DNA of 64,000 bases, taken from NCBI GenBank assembly GCA_029448655.1, contig JACCLO010000032.1:1-64000 (forward strand). The letters run 5' to 3'. The DNA is from Wolfiporia cocos (Eukaryota > Basidiomycota > Agaricomycetes > Polyporales > Phaeolaceae). The position numbers were made by a program, and so were the translations under genes. Position 1 is the stretch's first letter; the number at the start of each line of letters is the position of its first letter. The notes under the pieces were generated by a model that ran no database searches, was not told the DNA's origin, and saw only the letters and a program-made list of their open reading frames with translations. Positions 1 through 10,372 of the stretch are shown here, one piece after another.

Positions 1-76
1 GCTTTAGCGTGCAAGAGGCGTGAGTGGGGTGTCAACCTAGGATGTTCTACTAGGCTTGGAAATTGGCTTGTGACAG
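1..76. repeat. LTR terminal fragment at window edge
   Basis: The stretch ends in TTGTGACA, the terminus shared by the many TGACAC/GTGACA-type LTRs further right. It interrupts sequence that is continuous in the second hAT copy, where TGGCTTGAGATGGCCC runs without a break. The rest of this LTR lies outside the window. Confidence 0.45.
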
Positions 77-614
77 AGACGGCCCAGGGCCCGGCCTGAG
101 ATACAGGCCAGGCCAGGCCAAGCTGTTGAGCCCTGGCCTAGGGATCTTAATGGCTACAATATCTGGCAGGCACAATATAAGCCCATACAGGCCAGTTATA
201 TGCTCAACTCAATCATTGTGCACCTATCTTGTTTATTTAAAACTACAGAAAAGTCAAGTCCTCAACGTTGAAGCCTGCCACTCACTTTTGGGCGCCTATA
301 TGATCCCCCATATGGCAGGCACGCTACTGAATGCTGCGCTAGTGAATGATTATTTCATGCTTAATCCTACTATAGATCGGAGGATTAAAGGTTCTATTTC
401 ATCTGGGAAAGGTTTGGCAAAGGTGAATCTCAAGCTCTGAAGCTAAAGTGACGATTATCTTAGCAGTGGTAGGCCGCGGCCAAGCTGGGACCTAGGCCGG
501 GCCAAGCCGTGAGCTGTCAATGAGGGCCTGGCCTGAGGTTTTGAAAAGCCATGGGCCATCCAAGCCGGGCCGAAGCCGGGGCTTTTGAGCTGGGCTGGGC
601 CTGGCACATCACTA
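77..614. mobile_element. Truncated non-autonomous hAT-type element (copy 1)
   Basis: This matches the complete copy at 37615-38473 along its length, including the GGCC-rich ends and the central stretch with TATCTGGCAGGCACAATATA. The right terminus ends in CTGGCACATCACTA, the same terminal inverted repeat as the complete copy. The left terminus has been displaced by the LTR ending at 76. No transposase is encoded. It lacks the small solo LTR found inside the other copy, so that insertion is specific to copy 2. Confidence 0.75.
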
Positions 615-662
615 ATCCACTTCAGTCCGTGGCTATTTTCTCGGGCAACTCAGGTTGGGGAG

Positions 663-1369
663 TGTTACGGTTATTTTGATTTTTCGAATATCGACAGAAC
701 TCACCACCGGGCGAATACGATACAGGGACTTGTTGCGCAACCAACCCCCTGGCTACTCGTGACTCTACTGGGCGCATCCCCAGTTGTATTAGCATGTAGG
801 GCGCGTTTCACCTTTGGCAGATCCAACTCTGCCACCGTTTCACCTTCATCGTTTATTAGCTTATAGATGGTGTTCAACCACCATCATCCCTATCTATCGT
901 TTCGGATACATCACTACATACTTATCAAACGTTTGATACTATAGCGTAGATAGTAGCGGTGGCATCTGGGATGGACTTGACCCCTAAAACCCAGCGTAGT
1001 ATAAAAGCTCATGTACTTATTGTCAAGGCTCTTCAGCTCGACCTTGTTGTATAAACAAGAAGTCTTATACTCGTTCTCAAACGTAGGAAACTACGCTCAG
1101 TATTTCTCACTCGAGCAACCGAACGACTAAGTCCTCGAAGTGCACACTGACTTCTCGGACTTAGGCGAGTCTTATATTCTATTCGACTCGCACCTGAACA
1201 GATTATATCCTCTAACGCGTATTGGATATTATACGATCTCCTAGGAACTTCACCTAGGACTTGAAGGCATCTAACGAGCATTTGCCTTGCATACGGCTAT
1301 ACGCCCACATGCAGAAGAACGATCTATATTCGCGACTCGAATATACGAACGGGTGTTCGACCCGTAACA
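663..1369 (+). repeat. 5' LTR of element 1
   Basis: Bounded by TGTTACGG and CCGTAACA, an 8-bp perfect terminal inversion. It matches 8405-9112 except for about six substitutions and one inserted G. No tRNA-complementary primer-binding site was recognised just downstream. Confidence 0.95.
1000..1007 (+). promoter_or_regulatory. TATA box in 5' LTR of element 1
   Basis: TATAAAAG lies inside the LTR about 370 bp before its end, where the U3 promoter of an LTR element is expected. The same box occurs in the 3' LTR near 8743. Confidence 0.55.
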
Positions 1370-1661
1370 GAAGGTCGAGCTTATCACACCCTCACCTACC
1401 ACGGTGTAAGGGCACATGATATTTGGACCAGAATTCCCAGCACGACTGATTGAACTCTTGCCCGAGGACATTCAGGGAGTCTACAGACTCAACCGATACG
1501 AGTGGACTGACACCATTGGAGCCTTCCGTAACCGCGGAGGAATTGTTGTCATTCCAAGAGAAGATAGGGCATCGAAGTGGGTAGAAGTATACCCCTCCGC
1601 AAGAACGACCGCTTGGGAAATAACGCGTGAAGCGTTCGAACGATTTGGAGAACTCCCTCCG

Positions 1662-3250
1662 ATGTCAACCGCGACGTTGACCGAAAACGAAACCGAAACC
1701 ATCAACAGAACCTTCGATGCCGATGGAAATACGAATCAGCCTTCGGGCGCCACAGGAATGGCAGGAATTGAGCGCATCGGAGATGATGGGAGAAATCCTG
1801 GAAATTTTACAGGAACAGATAACAGCCAGACCGGAGGACAGGACCCTCCAGGATTTATATCTGCTTTTGCGCAGAGTGGGATTGGGCCTATGGCTGGAGG
1901 AACAGACCTCTTTGGAAACCCCCCACAGAACGCACCCGGAATGGGTAGCGGAGGAAATCCGTCTTGGACTAGCCCAAGCGGAGGAATGGGAACGACAAAC
2001 CCAGGAACATGGCCTTCAGGCCTATTTGGACGAACCTCCGCAGGTACAAGCGGAGGAGGACTGGGAGGAAACTTCGGACTCGGAGGAGGGAATGCCCCCC
2101 TCCTGGAGGATTCGGAGGAGGAACCCCCGCGAACCCCGGAGGAGGAAACCCTGGAGGAAACCCAGGGAACCCCGGAGGAAACCCAGGAAACCCAGGTGGA
2201 GGATACCCGGGAGGAGGAGGACCTCCACCACCGAATGCGCCGCAGCCTCAACCTCCGGCGCCAAACCCGTACTACCGACCCCCGATGATAAAGATCAATC
2301 CCCCAGACGTATTCGACGGGGAACGATCTGACATGCAGAACTTCATAAACCAGTGCAATTCCTGGTTTACGATGTACGAAACATCATTCCAGAACGACGT
2401 TCAGAGAGTGATCTTTATCCTCTCTTATATTTCGAACAAGGGGAAAACAGGCCAGTGGAAACAAAATTACCACCGGGTTTACACGAACCCCCAGACGAAA
2501 CGATTCTTCCCACCTAGTCTTGCACAGTTTGATGCAGACTTCCAGAAAGCCTTCGGAGCCATCGAAGAGGTACAGAAGGCGCGGAAGAAAATCCTGGACG
2601 TAACCCAGGACAGGAAGGACATTGATGATTATATCACCGAGTTCAACAACTTGGCCGGAAAGGCCCAGTACGATCGATACAGCGCGGACGGAAACGCGTT
2701 GCTCATAACCCTCTTTGAGAAAGGGTTACCCGAACACACGACCCGATACATCATCGGTGTTCGACCGCTACCAGCAACCATTGATGAATGGCAGTCCGCT
2801 GCCTCGTACTATGAAAATACGTACAAGATATTCTTGAAACGGGACAAACCGTTTGTCAAGAAAAAGGCTTGGCAAGCCTCGAACCAGAATAACGGACGCA
2901 CTAGTGCTCCACAGACAACCGCACCGAAAGATCCGAACGCAATGGATGTAGATCGAATGACCACCCAGGAAAGGGACGATCACATCAAGAAAGGAAAATG
3001 CTTCACCTGTCATCAGCCAGGACATATGTCGCGAGACTGCCCGAAGAGGCCGAGGAAACCAGCCCGCCCTAGGCGGACTACTCGAAAAACCGAAGAAGAA
3101 GAAGCCGAGCAAGAAGCTCGCATCGAAGAAGTCTCCGAAGAAGAGACTGAATATGTCACCGCTAACAGAGCGGTCACAGCAATTAGGGCTCTGAAAGCCA
3201 AGAACCCCGAGCTCCTAGCACGGCTCGTAGAAGAACAGGATTTTGCCTAG
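1662..3250 (+). pseudogene. gag of element 1, frame broken in the Gly-rich linker
   Basis: The structural polyprotein that packages the element RNA. A likely start is the ATG at 1662, although the frame is open from 1416. The N-terminal part is low-complexity and Gly/Asn-rich, then the frame must move by one base near the C6 run at 2095-2100. After it come a Pro/Gly linker and a helical retrotransposon gag domain (about 2280-2860, starting MIKINPPDVFDGERSD). A CCHC knuckle at 2999-3040 (CFTCHQPGHMSRDC) and an acidic tail follow, with the stop at 3248-3250. A third frame (1717-2331) is also open across the Gly-rich region and has a Glu/Leu-rich helical composition, so which frame is used there is uncertain. 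Pol follows in the -1 frame. Confidence 0.85.
2100..2225 (+). repeat. Imperfect short tandem repeat (GGA/CCC-rich) in gag
   Basis: Repeated units of about 18-21 nt built from GGAGGAAACCC-like words encode a Gly-Asn-Pro-Gly-Gly linker before the gag domain. Such repeats slip easily and sit beside the gag frame break. Confidence 0.7.
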
Positions 3251-6200
3251 GAGGGAAGCCCACGGTCTTACCCTCCGAGAAAGCAGCGCATGTAATTACC
3301 TCGTTCGAGAAGAATCGATCCCTCTTCATTCCGGTAATCATGACGCTGGCAAAACCCGTGAAGTGCAATGCACTAATCGACTCAGGAGCAATGTCAAACC
3401 TGATCCACAGCAGAGTGGTAGAAAAATACAAGGTGCCCACGCAACCCTTGAAGAACCCGATTATCGTCAAAAATGTTGACGGAACAGAAAACAAAGATGG
3501 GCGAATAGACCGAGAAGCCACCATACTACGATATCCGAAGACCCAGAAAACGCGAAAGGTCCGATTCTTGGTAGGATCGATCGGAACAGAGAATATGATT
3601 CTAGGGTATGGATGGCTAAAAGACGAAAACCCCACAATCGACTGGAAGGACCAAACAGTCGATGTACGATCAATACTAGGGGCAGAAGAAAAGAAACCGG
3701 AAGCCACGATCCAAATGGATACGGTGGAAATGGTAGTTGCTCCAGAAGGGAAAATTCCGACAAGGGGAACCCAAGAAGCCGCAGGGTATGACCTTTACGC
3801 TGCAGAAGAAACCGAGATTCCCGCCGGAGGATGGAAACTCGTCTCCACAGGAGTAAAAATGAAGATCCCGAAGGGATCGTATGGAAGGTTGGCCGGACGA
3901 TCAGGCAACACCCTCAGACACGGACTGGTAGTACAGGCCGGAATCATAGACTCGGACTACCGAGGAGACGTCGGAGCCATCGTCTTCAACTATTCAGACA
4001 AAGCACATAGAATTATCCCGGGCATGCGAATAGCCCAGATAATTTTCGAACGACACCTAACCCCCGACATTTTGGAGGTCGAGGACCTAGATGAAACAGA
4101 ACGAGGGGAGAAAGGATTTGGATCTACGGACCAGCCAGAAGAAACAGCACAGCGGCTCTATACTCCTGAGGAGTACGAAGCGATCCGACGCTTTGCAAAA
4201 GATAACCCTAGGATCATAGGAGAGAAAGGGGAAACACGAAAGAAGTTCCGAACAAAGATACAAATCATCAATGCTGTCAGGAAAGCGCTGACGAAGTCCC
4301 AAGAATTCGCACAGAAAACCCCTGAACCAGAACGAACAATTGAGGAAATGGTCCCGAAACACCTACTAGACTTTACCAAGGTGTTCAGTAAGGAGTCCGC
4401 AGCGGCGTTCCCCCCGTCGAGACCATGGGACCACGCAATCGAATTAAAACCCGATTTCGTGCCGAAGGACTGCAAAGTCTATGCACTGTTGCCTAAAGAG
4501 CAACAGGCGCTGGACGAATTCCTAAAAGAAAACCTGGCCAAGGGATTCATAGTCCCTTCAAAATCCCCGATGGCGTCACCATTCTTCTTCGTCCCAAAGA
4601 AAGACAGCGGCCTACGACCCTGTCAAGATTATCGATATCTGAACGAAGGAACGATAAAGAACGTCTATCCCTTGCCATTAATCTCGGAGCTCCTGGAAAA
4701 GCTAAAAGGAGCAAAGATTTTCACGAAAATGGACCTTAGAGCGGGGTACAACAACGTGCGAATCAAGAAAGGAGACGAATGGAAAGCGGCCTTCAAAACA
4801 AACCGAAGGTTGTACGAACCCACGGTTATGTTTTTCGGATTGTGCAATGCACCCGGGACCTTTCAGGGCAATGATGAACGAAATCCTGAAAGAAGAAATC
4901 TTCGAAGGATGGGTGCTTGTTTACATGGACGATATCCTCATTTTCTCAGAAGACGAAGAAAACACACAAGGAACGGGAACGGCGAATCCTTCAGAGATTG
5001 GTGGATAACCATCTCTTTGTGAAACCCGAGAAATGCGCCTTCGTGTCGACAGAGTCGAATTTCTAGGACTAGTCATCACCCCAGGAAACATCCAGATGGA
5101 CCCAGCGAAACTCAATAGGATTAAAGAGTGGCCGACTCCCCGAAATCTCAAGGAAGTCAGATCCTTCCTAGGATTTGCAAACTTCTATCGGAAATTTATC
5201 GATCACTACTCAACGCACGCCCGACCCCTGGTGGATCTCACGAAAACGGTCACAGGGACAGGATTCCAGTGGACGGATAAAGAACAAAAGGCGTTCGACT
5301 TCATGAAGCAGGCATTCACAACGGCGCCCGCACTAGGAACGCCAGACAAGGAGAAACCATTCATCCTCGAAACAGACGCATCTCAGTTTGCCACAGGGGC
5401 AGTGCTAAAACAGACAGATGAAACGGGGCGTGAACGGCCAGTGGGATATCTCTCACAATCCCTGACATCCACAGAACTGAACCTACGAAATCTATGATCG
5501 CGAACTACTCGGAATAGTCCGAGCACTAGAAGAATGGCGGCACCTGTTAGAAGGAGCACCGCATCGGATCTTGATCCGAAGCGATCATCAGAACCTGACG
5601 TACTGGAGAAGCGCACAGCGCCTAAATCGGCGACAAGCGAGATGGCATCTATTCCTCTCGCAATTCGACCTGAAATTACAACACATCCCCGGGAGGAAAC
5701 TAGTCATGGCCGACACATTGTCCAGGTTGTATCACCTAGACGAAAGCAACGAAGACAACGAGGGAATCACCATGATTCCAAATGAACTCGTCGTCCACGC
5801 AATCCAGATCCCGATCATCGATCGAATCAAGAACGCCAACGATCGAGATGAATCTGCGGAACAGGCGATCCGTGCTCTAGGGGGCACAGACTAATTCCCC
5901 GCAAGAACCACCGCAGATGAATGGCAACAAACGGATGGGATACTGCTCTACAGGGGCAGGATGTAACGTGCCAAAAGATGAGGGCCTTCGACGGGACGTC
6001 ATTTCAAAATACCACGACACGATCCCGCCGGACACCCTGGGATCTGGGGTACAACAGTACAGGTTAAGACCCACTTTGGTGGCCTGACATGGGGAACAAT
6101 GATACCGGAATACGTCGAGCTGTGCAATCTGTCAACAGATTGAAACCTGATAGGAACCCGCTAAAACCCCCTTTACAGCCAATACCGACACGGGAGGACG

Positions 6201-7408
6201 CCCTTCCCTTCTCACAGTGCTCGGTCGATTTTGTCACCGACCTGCCAAGAGTCGGAAAATAGACTCCATGATGGTGATTGTCGACCAGTGGCCTATCCAA
6301 GGCCATCTCTCTCACCCCATGCGACAAAACAATCACGAGCGAAGGGGCCGCAGAAATATTCCATCGAAAGATTACTCACAATACGGCCATTCCCCGAAAG
6401 ATCATTTCAGACAGGGGACCACAGTTTCGCATCGAAACTGTTCAAGGAATTATGCAAGCTGCAGGGAACGAATCTGCGATGAGTACGGCGTACCATCCAC
6501 AGACCGACGGACAAACGGAAAGGATGAATCAACAAATCGAAGTGTACCTTCGTATCTATTGCATGAACGACCCTTTCCAATGGGTACAACGACTACCCGA
6601 CGTCGAATTTGCGCACAACACCAAGCGAACCGAAAACTGACCTGCGCCCTTGAAATAATCTTGGGTTATATTCCAAGGGGATTCCCAGACTATACGACAG
6701 GGTAGGAAAACGTCCTGGCAGCAGTTGACAGGATCAAAAAGATCAAAGAGGCGCGAAAGATGGCATTCATCGCGCACGAACTAGCTCAGAAAAGAATGGC
6801 GGGACGTTTCCTCCGAGAATTACCGAAGCTCGAGAAAGGAGACAAGGTTTGGGCTCGACGCAAAGAACCTAACCATCCCCTACGAATCTAACAAGCTAGC
6901 ACAAAAAAGGGAAGGAACCTTCACCATCACAGAAAAGATGGGACACACGACATACCGGCTGCAGTTACCGGCGAACTGGAAAATTCATCCGGTATTCCAT
7001 GCTGCCTTACTAAAACCATTCAAAGAAACAAGGGTGCACGGACCCAATTACCTACGGCCGCCACCTGATATCATCAAGGGACAGGAGGAATACGAAGTTG
7101 AAGCCATCTTGGCTGACAGATGGAAAGGAAAGAAGCATCAATACTTCGTCAAGTGGAAAGGCTATGCCACGGCCGACAATTCATGGGAAGACGAGGCGAA
7201 CTTGGAGCACTCCAAGGAGCTGATAAAAGACTACCACAGGACGAGAGTCAGGACAACCCCGACACTCGAAAACAGGACAGTAATAGTATGTCGACGACTC
7301 GCCACCAGCTCCCCCGCCGAACCACGACCCCGGCGATGCAGATCGTCGAGAAGGCCGACCGCGAGGTACGCCACCAAGAAGGTACTCCCCCCAGCATCTG
7401 CAGAGTAG
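3251..7408 (+). pseudogene. pol of element 1: PR-dUTPase-RT-RH-IN-chromodomain, frameshifted
   Basis: This begins in the -1 frame relative to gag. In the reading frame from 3340 (560 codons) come an aspartic protease (ALIDSGA, residues 11-17; ILGYGW, 87-92), a dUTPase (about 139-266), then the RT N-terminal half ([18 protein letters not shown] and [12 protein letters not shown]). The frame breaks near 4866, just before YMDD (about 4920-4932), again near 5033, and near 5490 inside RNase H. RNase H resumes through about 5894. Integrase is recognisable but shifted: [15 protein letters not shown] near 6398-6424, and STAYHPQTDGQTERMNQQIE near 6482. The stretch 6640-6935 is degraded. A good chromodomain follows at about 7089-7240 (EYEVEAILADRW, YFVKWKGY, NSWEDE) and the frame stops at 7408. 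It cannot make a full enzyme. Confidence 0.92.
3754..4137 (+). other. dUTPase domain between protease and RT in element 1
   Basis: All five trimeric dUTPase motifs are visible in order: [38 protein letters not shown] and [10 protein letters not shown]. The family hydrolyses dUTP to dUMP and keeps uracil out of new DNA. Residue spacing looks complete and this segment has no frame break. Motif 5 ends in D where G is usual. Confidence 0.93.
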
Positions 7409-8340
7409 ACACGCCCTCCTCTGGTACAGGGCCGAGGGACCTTTTGCTGGCCGAGCCGATGGCTGGTCGGCCCTCTTCGACATCGCGCAGGACCTCACAC
7501 ACGTCTACAGCTCGTACCAGAACATCACCGAGGACCTTGTCCGAATGGAGGGGCAGATCAGAGCGCAGAGAGAGGGACTCGAATTACTCACCAACAGACT
7601 TATCGACAGATTGGCCGCCACCACGACGGCCCGACTACGACACGCGCTCAACGACTTCGAGGATCGCGAGCACGTTACTCCCGGTCGACCCGAATACACA
7701 CCACGACCCGCCTGCTTTTTCACCCCCGACGAACGACGCCGAGTTGCAAGGCCGTTTGATTTTATGGAGGGCGATAGAGTATTATTTCCACTGCCTACCA
7801 AGACTCAGAGAGCCCGCCGAACAGGAGTTAGAGACCCGACGCCACGTATTCCTGGTATGGGAGGCAACGGGAGACGTGAACCACCTGCACGCCTGACGAG
7901 CCCTAGGGCTACCCCAGAACGACAGCGAGAGCGAATAGCACGCCGCCTATTCGACGATCTCCATCGGTGCAGAGCATTACCCGCGAGGAGTTCGAGCGAG
8001 GTGCGAGGGAGCACGAACGAGACACCGCCTCCTTACCCACATGGGCGCAACGGAACCTCCACCGCGCCGCTCACCACTGGAGATACCGACACAACGAATA
8101 TCTCAGAGATATCCCTTTTCCTACGGGTACCAGCAAGGCCCTCGCCTGAAACAACCCTGTCGGCAGTGCGGATCCGCTAGCCACTGGATCCTCGACTGCC
8201 CGACTATATTTGCAGAGCTTGTGGGCTCAATCAACCAGGTCATCGACAGAATGAATGCCGCCAACACTTCGTATGGCGAAACTCCTACGACCCCGTCCCT
8301 CAGCGGGGAACGGCGACATCTACAATGAACAGGACGCCGA
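7409..8340 (+). pseudogene. Extra 3' ORF of element 1, decayed, with CCHC knuckle
   Basis: Between the pol stop and the polypurine tract lie about 900 nt of protein-like sequence spread over all three frames. In order: a helical, probably coiled-coil segment (about 7420-7790, including LTHVYSSYQNITEDLVRMEG), a segment ending in HVFLVWEATGDVNHLHA (stop near 7896), a Glu/Arg-rich helix (SITREEFERGAREHERD, about 7970-8100), and a C-terminal CX2CX4HX4C knuckle at 8158-8199 (CRQCGSASHWILDC). At least three frame changes are needed to join these. Standard chromoviruses end at the chromodomain, so this is an added ORF. It resembles a second nucleocapsid-like protein, but no homolog is recognised. 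Confidence 0.55.
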
Positions 8341-8390
8341 GGCACTCTGAAGAGAGGAACTTGGAAAATTCGTCGAGGCCGACGAATGCC

Positions 8391-8404
8391 TAGGGAGGGG
8401 CTGA
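8391..8404 (+). promoter_or_regulatory. Polypurine tract of element 1
   Basis: AGGGAGGGGCTGA lies directly before the 3' LTR start at 8405, the expected place for the plus-strand primer. Confidence 0.75.
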
Positions 8405-9112
8405 TGTTACGGTTATTTTAATTTTTCGAATATCGACAGAACTCACCACCGGGCGAATACGATACAGGGACTTGTTGCGCAACCAACCCCCTGGCTACTC
8501 GTGACTCTACTGGGCGCATCCCCAGTTGTATTAGCATGGTAGGGCGCGTTTCACCTTTGGCAGATCCAACTCTGCCACCGTTTCACCTTCATCGTTTATT
8601 AGCTTATAGATGGTGTTCAACCACCATCATCCCTATCTATCGTTTCGGATACATCACTACATACTTATCAAACGTTTGATACTATAGCGTAGATAGTAGC
8701 GGTGGCATCTGGGATGGACTTGACCCCTAAAACCCAGCGTAGTATAAAAGCTCATGTACTTATTGTCAAGGCTCTTCAGCTCGACCTTGTTGTATAAACA
8801 AGAAGTCTTATACTTGTTCTCAAACGTAGGAAACTACGCTCAGTATTTCTCACTCGAGCACCCAAACGACTAAGTCCTCGAAGTGCACACTGACTTCTCG
8901 GACTTAGGCGAGTCTTATATTCTATTCGACTCGCACCTGAACAGATTATATCCTCTAACGCGTATTGGATATTATACGATCTCCTAGGAACTTCACCTAG
9001 GACTTGAAGGCATCTAACGAGCATTTGCCTTGCATACGGCTATACGCCCACGTGCAGAAGAACGATCTATATTCGCGACTCGAATATACGAACGGGTGTT
9101 CGACCCGTAACA
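8405..9112 (+). repeat. 3' LTR of element 1
   Basis: A 708-bp copy of the 5' LTR, ending CCGTAACA and followed by the target duplication GGGAG. Confidence 0.95.
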
Positions 9113-9548
9113 GGGAGGGGCTGCTGATCTACTGGTGTCTGCTGCCTGAGAATTGGCACCTGACTCAGGGGGATTCTAACAGTACTCCTCCCTCATCGTG
9201 GTGCAAGAGGAAAGGGTCTGCATGCAACTATACGTTGAGTCTCACACTGCATGGGCAAGCACGCGGAGATGACGCTGACAGCTCTTCCATGGCCGTTGAG
9301 GACTCTGGTGCGACGGATGTGTCGGCCGAGCGGACGGGTGCGGACCAAGTCAAACGCATCATTATCAAGGAGCAGTATTGCTAGACTGTCATGAGCATGT
9401 CACGACCATGTGCCATAATAGCTTAAGTACTGAGACCCACCGATGCCAACAGAGTTGGCATTGTGCCCTTTTGGTGCAATGGTTATTGCATTACGGCTGG
9501 AGAATTGTATTGGGTCCACACCAGCACGTGATATAGACCAAATGCATC

Positions 9549-9779
9549 AATGAAATCGTTCACTACATCAAGATCAATGCCTACCTCGAGAAGCACAATA
9601 TCCCCCACTATGCTTTGGCTAAGATGCTGTACGGCGAGGACCTGGGGGAGACGTCCATTTTCCACGTCACCATATCTGCAACAGCCAAGTATATTAAGAA
9701 TGGACCGCAGAATGAGCGAAGCCACATGCAAATCGTTCTCGACATTGTCAGAGAGCCAACATATCCATACAATATATGA
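9549..9779 (+). other. Coding-like fragment, unrecognised
   Basis: One frame reads 76 codons with ordinary protein composition (YIKINAYLEKHNIPHYALAK...) to TGA at 9777-9779. There is no start codon upstream in frame and no family is recognised. It may be the remnant of a gene or transposon in the sequence that element 1 entered. The rest of 9118-10372 holds nothing else I can support. Confidence 0.25.
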
Positions 9780-10372
9780 GGAATCATCAACCTGTGGTGA
9801 CCCGTTAAAACCATGCTTAGAGACATGTGAGCTGGGGTCATGCAATCCATACCGCTGACCACTGTGGCATATTGCTCGAGATTGTATTTGCATCGTGATA
9901 CACAAGTTGCAATCATATGACTGCTCGGATCTCAAGCCGGTGTATACCGCCTTTCGATGCAGCACACAGCGTCAGATTTCAATGTGCAATATTACAATCT
10001 GGCCTTGCAGCTTGTTGCACCATCGAACATCTGCAAGTGTTGCTGCCCATATAATCACGACAAAGGTACATAATTCAAAACAGGTGCAAGGGAGTCATAC
10101 ATGTCTAATGCAAAAAAAGGAAAGCACGGACCACCGCCAGTGTCTGGATTTAATTTAACTGGGCTGTGGCTGATCTGATGCCCTCCGTATGCGACTTCAG
10201 ACTGTCTGCATGGTGTCCAGCGCGCAACAATGCATCGCTTGCAAATCACCGAAACCATGATCAGCCGTAGTATTTTTGGTTGTATGCATTGCTGGTATAG
10301 TCACATCGAGAATGGAAACTACATACAAATGTAGCGAGAGAAGGAGGAGTGAAGCATTCTTTGAAACAACGA

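Larger units (their letters stand above)
663..9112 (+). mobile_element. Complete Ty3/gypsy chromovirus with internal dUTPase (element 1)
   Basis: Two LTRs of 707 and 708 bp, both starting TGTTACGG and ending CCGTAACA, flank gag, pol and a further 3' ORF. The 5-bp target duplication GGGAG is at 658-662 and 9113-9117. Gene order is gag, protease, dUTPase, reverse transcriptase, RNase H, integrase and chromodomain, so this is a chromovirus with an added dUTPase. Pol is broken in several places, so the copy is not autonomous now, although the LTRs differ at only about six or seven positions. Confidence 0.95.

Noticed and set aside
7545..8180. Possible envelope-type gene in element 1
   Set aside because: No signal peptide, membrane segment or glycoprotein pattern; the visible features are coiled coil and CCHC knuckle.
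9113..9384. Coding continuation from the 3' LTR into the right flank
   Set aside because: The open frame crosses the LTR boundary and its LTR half is repeated in the 5' LTR, so it is not a gene.
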